A DNA stretch of 62,000 bases from Zygnema cylindricum (GCA_037447655.1 JBBHKE010000085.1:85356-147355); one strand, 5' to 3'. Counted from the first letter of the stretch, positions 1 to 11,640 are shown. The notes: a model not told the origin generated them from the sequence alone. Numbers and translations: made by a program.

Positions 1-52
1 GGAGGGAGGGGGGAGGGGAGGGAGGGAGGGAGGGAGGGAGAGAGGGAGAGAG
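1..52. repeat. (GGGA)n purine microsatellite
   Basis: The window opens inside a run of GGA/GGGA units with a few GA interruptions. It is plain simple sequence and its left end lies outside the window. Confidence 0.9.
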
Positions 53-931
53 CTTTACAGAGTCATGTCTTTTAGGAAAAACAAGTTAATGGATATTAAA
101 CATTTTCGTCTTATGATACTCTCTAAGCAAAGGGCTGTACAGGATTCTGCCTCTGACAAATAGGCCAGTGGAAGCCGACCAATAATGACCTATCTTTGCT
201 TCAAGGCGTCTCAACAGTCACAGATATGGTTTAGTAATTGCCTTACTAGGATTCTACAAAAACATTCAGTAGTGATGAGCCCTCTCTCTCCCTCTCCCTC
301 TCTCTGCCCTCCTCCATCCCTCTCTCGCTCCTCTTTTTGTTTTTTCAATCTCCCTCTCTCTATCACTCTCCCCCTCTCTTTTTTTCTCCCACGGCCACTG
401 GAGTCAGTCTTATGGCTGACAAGATCTTCCGATATCTAGTGTGACAAAGGTACAAGACAGTAGATGCCTTGTCTCAGGAGATTGATAATCTTCAACCCTC
501 CAACACTAATAGAATTATGGCTTGATTCGGCAGGTAAAAGGGTAGTAGCCCCCCAGCTTGAGATCAGAAACCCTAAACCAGAAAAAGAAGTCTGCAGAGA
601 ACAGTCAGCTGTTCCTAATGTCCCACCAGGTGTGTTTCGTGCACACCTCGCCCCAGTAGTCCCCAAACAACAAAGCTGAAAAACCTGTACTGTCCCCACT
701 ACTCCCCTTTCCGTTCGAGGGTAATCTGGCAAGTTATATGGGGAGCTTTTATTTGAAGTAAGCCATTTCCCAATGGCAGCAGAGGGCTTGCGCCGGAAAG
801 ACCTGCCGCCCTTATGAACAGAAGATTACTACTACCAAGGAAAGAGAGGGAAAAAGGTGAACTAACCAATATATGCCAGCTGGCAAAGGTCTCCCCGTAC
901 AGTAGATGTTGCCTACAAACTAGAATAGGAT
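53..931. other. Intergenic DNA downstream of GAE
   Basis: No convincing gene. Positions 277-390 are a pyrimidine tract (CTCTCC/CCCTCT). A short plus-strand open frame at 464-679 has no recognisable domain. The right part (about 700-931) is probably the 3' UTR of the minus-strand GAE gene. Confidence 0.5.
748..753 (-). terminator. Candidate poly(A) signal of GAE
   Basis: AATAAA on the minus strand, about 180 bases past the GAE stop codon. The spacing is normal for a plant 3' UTR. A single hexamer is weak evidence alone; its position supports it. Confidence 0.45.
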
Positions 932-3062
932 TCACGCAGTTCGCTGCGAACTGCTGAGCTGTCCTACTTTACTACGGATTCGTCTAACACTACTATCTGC
1001 CTCCTTCCCTCCAACCCCATAGTAACTCATATACCACTTCACAAACTGCTTCACCCCCGTTTTCAAATTCGTCGCCGGTCGGTAAGAGAGCTCTGTCTGC
1101 GCCCTTGTCACATTCGCATGTGTAAAAGGAACGTCTCCGTTCCGAGGCATCTTTACAAAGTGTTTCTTTGCTTTCACCTTCAACTGTCGCTCCAATAAAT
1201 TCACGAGGGCCGGGACTGAAACCGGCTGAGTATTACCGAGGTTGAAGGTTCGCAATTGGGCTGGACCTTTCTTCTTTCCCCCCGTGCCGGTGCTCGGCTC
1301 CGCAGTGTCCAGAGCCGCGATGCATCCTCGGATAATGTCGTCAATGTACGTAAAGTCTCGGGCAAGGTCAGTCTGAAATTCCACATGTTTGACAAAAAAG
1401 AAATGTGTCAAGGTCTGTCTGAAAGTACAAATGATAAACAAAAATAAAAGTGCCCAGGTCTGTCTGTATTTCACATGTTAAAGAAAATCAAACGTGTCAA
1501 GGTCTATCTGAAAGTCAAAATGTTTAACAAGAATGAACGTGCCATAAACATACATGAAAGGTCAGTCTGAAATTCCACATGTTTCACAAAGGTACGTATG
1601 TCCATATACGTGACATCTCAGGCAAGGATGAAAAATGACATTCGGGATGTTAAACAAGAATGAAAAATGTATTGATGGGGAAAGAATTTGAGTGATAGAA
1701 AGTAGGAGCGCTAAGAAAGAGAGACGTTTCCCAACGTCTTCAGTGGTACTGCACGAGTGCAAAAGCTGTATAGCTGTATTTTCTGAATTCTACAGATGGC
1801 ACACATTTGAAGGATGTTTGAAGCAAATAAAACATCTACTGGTTTGCAATCACATCTCATTCACAATGGACTTGCCAGTGAATCTTTCTCCAGGGCTAAA
1901 AAACGCAAAAAAGCTAGTAAGTTGCTGCTTGTTTCATTCTTTTTCGATTGACGAAAGCACTTGCATATGACAAGTAGAACCACCAGTACGGAGAGTGCAA
2001 AAGCACACGTATGTTGCAAAAATGATACAAGGGGAGTGAAAGGATATGTCGACTTGCACTTACCTGATTGGGCCCTTGGTAGACTTTGATCACTTTCCCA
2101 TCCAAAATATTCTGGGTGAACGAAAAATAGGCCATGTCCGGACGACCCCAGGGTCCATACACAGTGAAAAACCGCAATGCTGTGAGTGAGAGTCCGTAAA
2201 TATGATTGTAAGTATGTGCAATCTCCTCCCCAGCCTTCTTCGTCGCAGCATACAAACTCGCTGGCTGGTCCGTCCGATCGTCCTCGGAAAACGGTACTCT
2301 CTTGTTCAATCCGTACACACTACTGGAAGATGCCCATACTATGGCAGGCTGTGGTACTGCCCTCTTGCAAGCCTCCAAAACCGCCACCCATCCCGCCACG
2401 TTGCTGTGAATATACGACGCCGGATTCTCCAGAGCGTAGCGCACGCCAGCCTGAGCCGCCAGATGTGCCACGTGTGTGAATCTTACGAGGTCAAACAAAC
2501 GAGCCAATAGCGCCGCGTCATTGATGTCGCCCTCTACCACCTCGACGTTGTGTTGCGCCAGGTGCTGCTGCCGCGCTCTCTTCAGCTGAGGGTCGTAGTA
2601 GGCGTTGAAGTTGTCCAGGCCCACCACGCCATCTCCGCGCTTCTTGAGAGCGCGTGCGAGGTGAGACCCGACAAAGCCGGCGGCGCCCGTCACGAGAACC
2701 ACGAGACGCTCCGGCTTCTTCGGACGAGCGGAGAGACGGACTCGGTCCTCCCACTCCTTGCCCCCCCAGGTGATCCGTACAGCTGAACGACCAGGGAGAG
2801 AGAGGGAGAAGTCGAAAGGAAGAAGGGATCCTCTGACTTGGTCTCCTCCTCCGCCTGAAAACCGACAGCTCAGCGCCACTACTGCGACCAATAGGAGGCC
2901 AGCAACAGCTAGAATCCGTACAGTAAAGAGAGAACAGACAAAACGCGTATTATTCGCTCCCTTTGTGACCTTTTCCATCCGATTCTTTGACCCAGGGGGG
3001 AGGAGAGGGATGCTGTCGGGAGAAGCCGGACAGACACTCGTCGGTAAACCGCCATTAACCAT
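932..3062 (-). CDS. GAE: UDP-glucuronate 4-epimerase (GAE), two exons
   Basis: Interconverts UDP-glucuronate and UDP-galacturonate, the donor for pectin synthesis; family members are type II Golgi membrane proteins. Exon 1 is 3062-2064 (333 codons) and exon 2 is 1372-932 (146 codons plus stop). The intron is GT-AG and phase 0, giving 479 aa. Residues 41-66 form a hydrophobic membrane anchor. The NAD-binding GxxGxxG motif is at 126-132 (TGAAGFVG). The catalytic region is SSSSVYG (245-251) with YAATK (271-275), the SDR Tyr/Lys pair. The block RFFTVYGPWGRPDMAYF and, in exon 2, ARDFTYIDDI and KMPRNGDVPFTHAN are typical of plant GAE. I chose the start at 3062 because the residues before MEK (DSIPLLPPGSKNR) resemble the N-terminus of Arabidopsis GAE. 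An inner Met at 2978 would give 451 aa, and the frame stays open upstream to 3419. No disabling change is seen. The intron is unusual, since the Arabidopsis GAE genes I know are intronless. Confidence 0.93.
1361..1660. repeat. Degenerate ~45-bp repeats across GAE intron 3' splice site
   Basis: Units beginning AAGGTC(A/T)GTCTGAAA and followed by an ACATGTTTnACAA-like stretch recur near 1364, 1409, 1455, 1499 and 1559. The first unit spans the boundary of exon 2 and the intron. The copy near 1559 repeats the splice acceptor (TTTCAG|ACTGACC on the minus strand). The copy near 1600-1625 repeats a mutated version of the first exon 2 codons (L-A-R-D-F-T-Y region). Part of the exon and its acceptor were therefore duplicated into the intron. 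Confidence 0.75.
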
Positions 3063-4430
3063 CAGAGATGCTGACGTCAGCCTGCACTTCGCAGGAGAGT
3101 TCCCTCCCAGGTGAGTCCCTCTGGCCTTCAGGGGCGTTGTACGGAGACGAGGCTGAGGAGACTCTCGATCTCTGTCCTTCTCGCGAAGAGCACGTGGCGA
3201 GGATCCCGCGGCTCCGGGACTGTCGGGAGGCTCCACGTGGCAGTCGGACAGCTGTGCAGCGGGCCAGAAGCGCCACGCGGCCCACCACCGCGGCGGGCAC
3301 AGCATGGGGGGGTGGCCTAGCGCCGGGAGAAGAAACAAAAAGAGAAAGGAAAGCTCGATTGTCGCCCTCTCATGGCGGCCAGAAGGCGGCAGGGATTGGC
3401 TGACCCGGGCAGCAGGCACCGGGTGCAGAGAGAGAGAGAGAGTGTGTCAGAATGACGTATGGCAGGTGAAAGGCTGGGTCGGAAGCGGCACGTGTGAAGC
3501 AGGAGAGCGGGCTTGAGAAAAGAGAGAGTTGGAGGAAGCGATTGGGCAGCTGGCAGGCGGCGGACCGCTCAAGCGGGAGGGCCGCGTGACAGAACATGAC
3601 GAGACCGTACGGTTGGCAGAGCGCAGTGGCGTGACGGTTCGAGCGAATGGCGACGAATTTTTGGATGTATGGTTACAAAATGAGACGAATTATGACGAAA
3701 CGTGACGCAAGGTTACGGTATGTGACATGTCGGGATGCCTTGTGACTGGATGTGGCATGACGGGACGTCTCATGTTCCCAACGGCATGTGTAGACGCGCG
3801 AAATGCGGGAGAGATGTCAGGAGGGAGTTTCTCTGGACGAATAGAAATACAGCTACTCACGAGCGTGGGAGATGGCAGCGGAGCCCCCGTGCGCGGTCGT
3901 TCTGGCACGTTGCTCGTAGTGGTGACAAGTCGAAAAAATGTATAAATGAAGTACGCGGTTGCGCGGTTTTTGAACAGCCGTGCAGTTATATTTTGGATTG
4001 AAAGGGCAAGGAAATAAACTGCGCACTGCTTCATGGAATTCATGGTACTGTACTGGACAGTACAACTGATCTTTCCTTTGCCGTTGAAGCCGACTTGAAT
4101 ACTTGGAGGGTCAAGCGGTCAAGCCATGCGGAAGACCATACTGACTTCGTTACGAGATTCAAACTTTCAAAATGAAAACGCGTGGAATCGCTACAGTGCC
4201 GTATACGGTACACCGTGAATCGTTATTACCGTATAGAAATAATTTGTGTGAATAAAGAATTAGTGTCATCTACGCTAAATTGTGTATCAATCCAATTTTC
4301 AAAAAAATGTTTAATTGAAATTTCTCCATAACGGTGATTTAGGTATACAGAATCCGCCGTCATTACATATACGTTAAAATAGGTGGAAGTACAAACTATG
4401 ACAATCCGTACGACGTCGAGTCCTTCCATT
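3063..4430. other. 5' flank of GAE, no gene seen
   Basis: Contains the GAE 5' UTR and promoter region. It holds a TGACGTCA palindrome at 3070-3077, a GA run at 3427-3445, and many scattered GTGACG/ATGACG words at 3600-3790. No open frame here resembles a known protein. Confidence 0.5.
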
Positions 4431-4438
4431 GTAAATAT

Positions 4439-5323
4439 TAGTGTTGTGTATCGGTAAAAAAATTATCGCGATAACACCGATACCGATAGTTATCGGTTAT
4501 CGAACGGTCAGCATTCCCGATATATTTGTACTTTCTGTACTTTCTGTCTGGAGTGCTTTCTGTCTGGTAAACTGAACGGTAAATTTACGAGAAATGTACG
4601 GTTTTTTACGGGAAGTGTACGGAATTTGACGAAAAAATACGTTGCACTTTGTTGTACTTTTTGGGCGGTTAACTGAACATAAACTTTACGGGAACGTACG
4701 GAATTGTACCGATAAACTGATTATCATGGAATGGTAAAAGACGACGGATACAAAGTACAACGGATGCAAAATAACATTATGCGCACAGCCGGAATCGAAC
4801 GGACGACATTCAATGAGAAAATACGAGCGGACAGTCAGCGTGAGCGCCGGCATCTCGAAATGTCTTTTTTGGCGGCTTTTGCCAAAAAAGTCGACGGATT
4901 GACATGTGGCAGGTTTCCAGTGGATCCCAAAAAATAAAGGGACAAAGCCACGGCGTCGGATGTGAAAGGTACATCGTTTTAACTGGAGCCGTACTAAAGC
5001 CGTACACATCTTATGCCGGCTACTGTACTTTCGGCTTGAACAAATGATCTGATTGGTAGGTACCCCAGGGGTTGTGAGTACGGCGCGTCGGGGGAATAAG
5101 ACGTACAGTTGAGTGTTTATGCCGTACATTTATCTGTACGGCTCGTACAGTTATCGCCAATAGTTATCGTTATCGGCATTATCGTCGATAAGTAGCCGAT
5201 ATTATCGGCTACTTATCGGCGATAAGACCGATAGCGATATATCGTACCAATATATCGATTATCGGGTCCCCGAAAAAAGGCCCATATCGATTATCGGCAA
5301 ATCCTTACCGATACACAACACTA
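4439..5323. mobile_element. hAT-like non-autonomous DNA transposon
   Basis: Perfect 19-bp terminal inverted repeats (TAGTGTTGTGTATCGGTAA) end at 4439 and 5323. They are flanked by a perfect 8-bp target-site duplication GTAAATAT (4431-4438 and 5324-5331). An 8-bp duplication and TAGnG ends are hallmarks of the hAT superfamily. The 885-bp interior has no transposase. Both subterminal regions are packed with ATCGATA/TATCGG words in both orientations, as expected of subterminal transposase-binding motifs. A related end lies at 13915-13983. Confidence 0.88.
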
Positions 5324-5331
5324 GTAAATAT

Positions 5332-6541
5332 TCATAATTCTATTTTGGGTTTGCGGATATACAATAATTACGCCGTTTATAATTATACACTAAAATAGGT
5401 ACGGATAAAAACCATCGAAACGTACGGGTTTATGTACTTTCATTTAAGTTCATTCATGATTATAATAAGCGAATGATTCGCACGCGGTGAATTGATAATA
5501 GTAGAAAAGGTGCGGGGACAACATAGGGAGAAACGTACATTGTCACGTCATACAGTCGATTCCATGCATCTGGTTGTTAAACGCAGTTACGTTATAATGC
5601 AACGTAACTGTACAATTTTAGTATGTTTATTCAGTTCAAATAAGTGTTGTACAATCAACGAAACTATAACGGAAGGTATTGTATGTTTACGTTTCGTTTC
5701 ACATAACGTACATTGAACTCTGTGATTGATTTTATTTTCCTTGTCGTTCGCGGGGTAAACGAATGTTGTGTGACGTTAAATAAGGACCCTTAACCTTAAT
5801 AAGGTGCCTGGTGGGACGCTTTATTACAATTAATGCATTGTAATATTGGGATATAGGTCTAACAAGGATGCGTTTACTTAGTTCAAACGTCAAACAAACC
5901 TCTTTTGAGTATCACTATTAATTCTAATTGAACGTAAAACGAAAAAAAAAACCTCTCATTAGGATATATGTTAATTCTAATTGGCGGTAATTCAGCGACG
6001 AAAGTTGATTAGGCGTCGTCGTAAGATTATAATTGGCTATTGCCGAAAAGATGTGGCATGTTTACCATCCACGCATTCCTAAAACTGGTCGCGTTTCATA
6101 GATGACGTTAGAACAACCGATTGCTAGGGTTACGACGTCGCATTTTTTCCCATCATCTTTTTGCCGTACAACATGTAAGCTGGAGGCGTTTCCATGGCGC
6201 TATCAACATTATATCGACGCGTAAGTTTTGAAATATTTTGGCAATTTGAACCAACTTTTACGTCATCCCGCTTATATTCCCGCGTTTTGAAATATTTTTA
6301 AATTCAAAGACATGCTAAAGTTCAAAATTTGAATTTTGAACGAAAAACTCAAAATGCCAAATCCCTCCATTATTACACCGCAAATTCACTTTCACTTGCA
6401 TCTTGTGTATTGTATATATGTATTTGTGATAATGGCAAAGACACTATCGCTACTTCTTCCTCATATGTTTCGGTTGCCACTTTGTTCTTTTTCGGCTGCT
6501 CTTACTTGTTTTTTTTTAAGTGATATTAAGTGTTTGAAAGT
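5332..6541. other. Non-coding stretch
   Basis: No gene, RNA gene or clear repeat end recognised. The stretch is AT-rich with scattered GTAC words. A short hairpin-like stretch (ACCCTTAACCTTAATAAGGT) lies near 5787. Confidence 0.4.
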
Positions 6542-6955
6542 ATGTGGACCCTTAACACAATTTGGGGCGGCAACTCTGCCAATAACAACAACAATCCCCA
6601 TAACGTTCAGGTTGAACAATATAAGGAAAATGAGAGGAACGATGAGGAAAACGCATTTCCGAACGAGGAAGAGAGTGAGGCGGAAATCGAAACCTCGGTA
6701 GACCCGACGGCCATTGTGGAAGGGTTTTTTCCGTCCTCGGCCAATACTAGAGGACGTGTCTCCCACCGTAAAGTTCAACACATGTCAACTAAGGCAACTT
6801 GGATGCGAGTAATAAAATGGATGTTGAAGGATTGTGAAAATAACAGCATAGCTGAACTCATTCCAAGTAACTTAAGGAAGTTTCCCGAGCATTTTACCGG
6901 AGTGTACGGTACAAGTAAGCCATTTCAACCAAACGGTCTCCCATTTATTAAATGA
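6542..6955 (+). CDS. Hypothetical Asn/Glu-rich ORF
   Basis: An open frame of 137 codons from ATG 6542. It has an Asn run (SANNNNNPHN), an acidic middle (EENAFPNEEESEAEIE) and a C-terminal part containing WMRVIKWMLKDCENN and ending LPFIK. I do not recognise the family. It may be a remnant of a transposon protein or one exon of a larger gene; no splice context was resolved. Coding status is uncertain. Confidence 0.25.
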   Translation: MWTLNTIWGGNSANNNNNPHNVQVEQYKENERNDEENAFPNEEESEAEIETSVDPTAIVEGFFPSSANTRGRVSHRKVQHMSTKATWMRVIKWMLKDCENNSIAELIPSNLRKFPEHFTGVYGTSKPFQPNGLPFIK

Positions 6956-7224
6956 TTTTGTTTCCTCCTTCCTTTTTAGTTTTTATTCTCATTCCCAATG
7001 CGTATTTATATTTTAATTTTGTTGTGTTCCTAAATTATTTGTACAGTATTATTTTGGAACGTCGCCTTTCTCTCTCAAACTACACACTGAATTCTCACTA
7101 ACTGTCCATTAGTGTGTGTTTTTCTATGTCGTCCACTACTATGCATTGTTTTGTTGTTTTTAGTATTATTTTCCAAGTGTCTTGCGATTTCTTTATGGTG
7201 ACAACGCACTAGCGATGACGTGTC

Positions 7225-7500
7225 TTGGTCGGGTTGTATGCGACGACATCATATCGTCGCTTCAATGATGGGTATGACAAAATAATTGAATGGATAAGGA
7301 TAGCTTGTTAGGTCGAAAGTGCGAATGACGGACGACAGTGGTTCGTCGTTTCGACTAAACCACCGACGACATCAGTTCAAATAATTTAACGTTGGTATTC
7401 TCGAATGTGATTCGCGGACGACGATGCTGTATCGTCGATTTACTATTGGGAAACGCGAATACAGTCGAGGGCTCAACGACATTGTGTCGTCGCTTGAATG
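7225..7500. repeat. Recurrent CGACGA/TCGTCG hairpin units
   Basis: Four short inverted repeats with CGACGA and TCGTCG arms lie near 7230, 7330, 7418 and 7480. The clearest is GCGACGA-7 nt-TCGTCGC. The loops differ while the arms are kept. Confidence 0.6.
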
Positions 7501-7742
7501 TCGAGCTATAAATTGTAGGACCAACAGTTTAGTTCTCGAACAGTGAACAGTGGACTACGTTTACTGTTGGACAAGCTAAGTAAAGGCCAGAGTAAAAGTG
7601 TGTGTTTTACGGTTTTTTTTGTCGCCGTTATCATTTTTTTTTTGTTGTAAACCAATAAATGTTTTCAATGGAGGGCAACCGATGACCATTTAAGCGACTT
7701 TGCTCTTCCATTCGGCGGCGATATCGTCCACTACCATCGGCA

Positions 7743-8675
7743 GTCGAGATAGGGGATCATATACCTATAAAGGAGAACTTAGAGAGGGAAGGGGATGCAA
7801 TCGGAGGAGTGTTGGGGAATAGGGTGGAACCGGAAACGGGTGGAAGGGAAAGGGCTGGAATGGAGTTGGTTTTGACGGCAGGGGAGGAATCAGGTGCTGA
7901 AATAGATGAGGAGGAAACAGAGGCGGTGGTGAGGGAAGGGACAAGTACGGGGAGAGGAGAAAGGGGAAGTGAGCCGGAAGGGGAGTTATTGGATCAAGGG
8001 ATTAGAGCGGACGAAGAAGGTGTCCGCAAAGTAGAAGGGGGTAAGGAAGTAGACAAAGAATACCAACCCTCGGTAACCGCGTCGGAAGAACCTATAGAGG
8101 AAGGAGAAGAGCCTACGGAAGAGGAGGAATTACAGGAATAAATTGAATCGTTGGACATTCCGGTGATGAAATACAACGACGATCCCTCAACCTCGGACAA
8201 GCAATCTTCGGAGAGCTCACAAAGACACATGGAGGAAGAATATGGAGACGAAGATGAGGTTTTCGCTTTTCCACCATCACCGAATCGTGATAGAGCTCTC
8301 GTGGCGGTACAAGGACCTCAAATTTTGGCCGAGCGTGATGTGGTAATTTGAGAGGAAGAACCTTATTGGTTTTTCCCGCCTCTAGCCGGAGATGAGGTCA
8401 TGGATGGCTTCCGACCGATAGCTGCCCATTACATCCTGGTCGAGGATTGGTAGGACTATTGGCGTTATGGCGAGGCTCGGCCTATTGATCGGTGATTGAA
8501 CCCCATCCCGGAAATTCTCGACATCCCTCCAGATGTCCCCGCCCACTCAACATGGTTCTACATTGCATCATACAACCATGCGTCAAATTTCCCATACATT
8601 AGGCATTTTCAGCCTATTGATGAACGTTTCGCATGGATTGTGCGTTGACCGATTGGATTTGAAATTTGATGTCTC
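7743..8675 (+). pseudogene. Decayed acidic protein gene with in-frame stops
   Basis: One reading frame continues for about 900 bases with coherent protein-like composition. It is broken by stop codons at 8139, 8349, 8451, 8493 and 8646, all in the same frame. The first part is Glu/Gly-rich (GEESGAEIDEEETEAVV). The later part has a globular look, for example FPPLAGDEVMDGFRPIAAHY and STWFYIASYNHASNFPYI. The five stops are TAA, TGA, TAG, TGA and TGA; each can come from CAA, CGA or CAG by one C-to-T change, the pattern left by deamination of methylated cytosine. I do not recognise the family. A dead transposon gene is the likeliest source. Confidence 0.55.
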
Positions 8676-8977
8676 GGAATTAATCCGACATTATCTCCTT
8701 TGGGACCCACGCTTATTTACCATTTTACATTGTGCAATTCGTACTCCGGAGCTAATATCTAGAAAAAGCGAGTCAGAACAAAAAACAATGAAAGGATATG
8801 AGACAGAACGAGGGAGAGAAAGAATGGGAAGAAGAGAGTGGGAGAGAAGAGTAAAGAAAGCAAATGGGAATAAATATGGTGTTGAAATTAAAGGTTTACT
8901 TAGGTATTTTCTAGGTTACTTAATTGATCTAAATAGGAGCACGAAAAAGCAGAGGCAGCCTGCTTCTAACTTCTCTC

Positions 8978-9170
8978 TCTAGCCCCAATACTTACCGTAG
9001 TCACTAGAGGCTGGAGAGGAAGCTAGAGCCATGGCTGTCTATGCTTCCCCTAAAGTCAGAAGGCAACCTTTTGGTAAACTTACCAAAAATGTTGACGGAC
9101 CTAGGATTTGATCGTGGTACCTACCGTCCGTCGAAGTAGTCTAGTGTCGTTACCATGTAGACTAACATCT
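8978..9170 (-). mobile_element. tRNA-headed SINE-like element (copy 1)
   Basis: Read on the minus strand, it starts with a tRNA-like A-box region (CTACATGGTAACGAC, about 9160) and a B-box-like ACGATCAAATCC about 45 nt later. The body contains GCCATGGCTC and the tail reads TGACTACGGTAAGTATTGGGG. The same body and tail occur in plus orientation at 13397-13590. Ends and target-site duplications were not resolved. Confidence 0.55.
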
Positions 9171-11198
9171 GTGTTGAAGTATATAGGGTACGATAGCTAC
9201 TTACACACGTGGAAATAGAGAAGTTCATTTAACTGACGAACGGACCACAATCACAGAGACATAGTTAGATAGAATTACATCGAAAAGTTTTGCTAGTATT
9301 TTTATCGGGTATAAATTAAGGCCGATATCAATCAGACGGCCGAGGAAGAAGCCGGGATCACGAAATGGATAATTTGGCGGTTTGCGGTCACAGCCACACC
9401 GGGTGACACGTGGCAACATGAAATTGGATAGCGACATCTCCGGGACATATCATGGCGAACACGGATATGGTAGGCGTCGTCTTCTTGGCCATGTCGTACA
9501 ATGGCCGTACAAAAAGTACTCCGGGCCAAGTACCTTTCTGTACTGTACAGTGAATTGATTTGCTTCTTACTTCAGTAGTAAAGGGATTAGAGAGGGGTTT
9601 AGGACTTATGAAAATTAGAGGTAGCCGCCTCTCTCTCTCAGGGAGCTCCTATATAAAAGGTCATCTTTGACCATTGATAATTAACTGCTCAGGGGAGCAA
9701 ATTCAAGGATTCTTTTTGTAACAGACTAAAGGGAGTCTGTTCTTCTACGGGGTGAAGTTTGATCAGTCTGTATTCTATCACAGTGTCAGTAATACTCATA
9801 CAAAGACTAAGGGATTGAGGCTATCCTAAGGGCTTCTGGTAAGCTGCCTACTCTTAGTACGAATGGAGGTCTAAGAGTTACATGTGGGAGACGAAAAATT
9901 AGTAGAGGTAGAGGTTAAGAGATAAAGAGGTTGAGAGAATCAAAGATGAAGAATAATGAGGTACAGAGCGCAGGAGAGATGTATAAACATGCGGAGATGC
10001 ACACTTACCAATGATTTCCTAATAATCCCGTAAAAATGTAGCGACGATGTTGGCTTGGACTTAGTTGTTGTTCCGCCATATTACAGTCTACTCTACCACT
10101 ACTATAAACCCTAAAAAGAGATACCACTGCTGTAAACCCTAAATATAGATACCATTGCTGTAAACCCTAAGAAGAGGTATAGATTACTAGTTGTTGCAAG
10201 ACCAAGCGAGGCGGCGGGTCGGTGATCCCTATCCTGCCCAAAAAATGGCGGCGTCGTGTAAAAATGGATCTGCGAGATTCAAAAGCCTGCCAACGGAAAT
10301 GAGGATGTGGTTGGGATTTGTATGACCACAATTTTTTTTTTTTGTGTTTTGTCTGCATATGCTTTTGGTTTGTTATCAGTTCTCGTTTTCAAGGCGTCGT
10401 GTTTTTTCAATTCTAATTTCTGTAACTTCACTCTAATATTTACACAATATGACACTAATTTGTTGTAGTTTTGTGAAACATAACCCATTTTAACGTCAAA
10501 CTTAACTCTAATAAGCGTCTATTTGGTTATAAGGTCTGGTATTACCATTATGTTCACTATTGAACTTTCAATACTTTCAACATATACTCTATTAATCTCG
10601 CAGGTTCTGAAATAGAGTTAAAAAGGCACCGTATTACTCTTAACATTCCACGACTATCAAAATGTGTAAATGTGAAACATTACGTTTACGTAACATGGGC
10701 AGTTTTTATCATGTGCTCATGTTATCCATTCACATTGCGAGACACAAAAACGAACGTTCCAACGTATGCGAACGACTATTTTACAAACTCGAATCTACTA
10801 TGTTTCTAAACGCAACTTTGTATGCGACCGACATAAGTTAACGACAATTTCCGTACGGATTTCAGTAACGAAGTACGGTGTTGTACGAACAAAATAATTT
10901 CGTACACCACACTATTCACGAAACAAGTACGGTAAAACCATTGACGCTAATTTACAAGAACCGTAATTAACGCCAAAGATAAATTAGATTCATTCATTGT
11001 ATTTCGGGTATCAATGTCAAAATTTTGGGTTGCCGATATAGCGTACATAAGGCTAATAAAGATTCACGGTGTAACGAATAATACGTAGAGTGTACATAAA
11101 ACAATTTCAAACTTTTAAAATTCGTAGGTAAAATTCGTACTTTCTTTCGGACTTTTAAATTTCAAATTTTTTCAATATTCAATACCCTAAAAAATTGA
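9171..11198. other. Non-coding, repeat-derived stretch
   Basis: No gene supported. A promoter-like CTATATAAAAGG occurs at about 9650, followed by a small inverted repeat (CTGCTCAGGGGAGCA). That could be part of an old LTR, but no partner LTR was found. GTAC words are frequent at 9480-9550 and 10850-10930. Confidence 0.4.
10098..10172 (+). repeat. Three 28-bp repeats each with a telo-box
   Basis: AAACCCTAA occurs at 10106, 10134 and 10162, exactly 28 bp apart, inside units reading approximately ATACCACTGCTGTAAACCCTA. AAACCCTAA is the plant telo-box, one plant telomere repeat unit. Here it is embedded in a longer unit, so this is not an interstitial telomere. Confidence 0.75.
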
Positions 11199-11640
11199 AA
11201 AGTGCAACGAACTAGCGGCGAGCGCTGTAATTTACAGTGTCTCCAAAGCCGGCTTCCTTCTAAGGAAAGAGTGGAGGACATGAAAAAACGCGCGCCCAAA
11301 TGACGCAAAACGGCTCAAGGAAGCCGATGTTGGAGAAAAATACGCGTGCTAGACGTCATAAATTCCGCGGCTTGCTGCTGAGGTAAAAATACGCGTGCGA
11401 GACGCTATAAATTCCGCGGCTCGGCGCTGTGATAAAAATACGCGTGTGAGACGCCATAAATTCAGCGGCTCGCCACTGAGATAAAAACACGCGCGCGGAA
11501 ATGAAGCGAAAATGCAAAACTGAAAAGTGCAACGAACAAGCGACGAGCGGCGGAATCAACGATGTCTCCAAGGACGGCTTCCTTCTTAAGACGGAGCGGA
11601 AGACACAAAAAATACGCACGCGCAAATGAGGCAATTTTTT
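11199..11640. repeat. Nested tandem repeats (320-bp and 49-bp)
   Basis: A block starting TGAAAAGTGCAACGAAC appears at 11199 and again about 320 bp later, each followed by GTCTCCAA-GGCTTCCTTCT and an adenine/CGCG-rich stretch. Between them a 49-bp unit (TACGCGTG...ATAAATTCCGCGGCT) is repeated three times, starting at 11341, 11390 and 11439. Such GC-rich CGCG units are unlike the AT-rich surroundings. Confidence 0.8.

Noticed and set aside
10098-10172. Interstitial telomere
   Set aside because: AAACCCTAA occurs once per 28-bp unit and is not in tandem.
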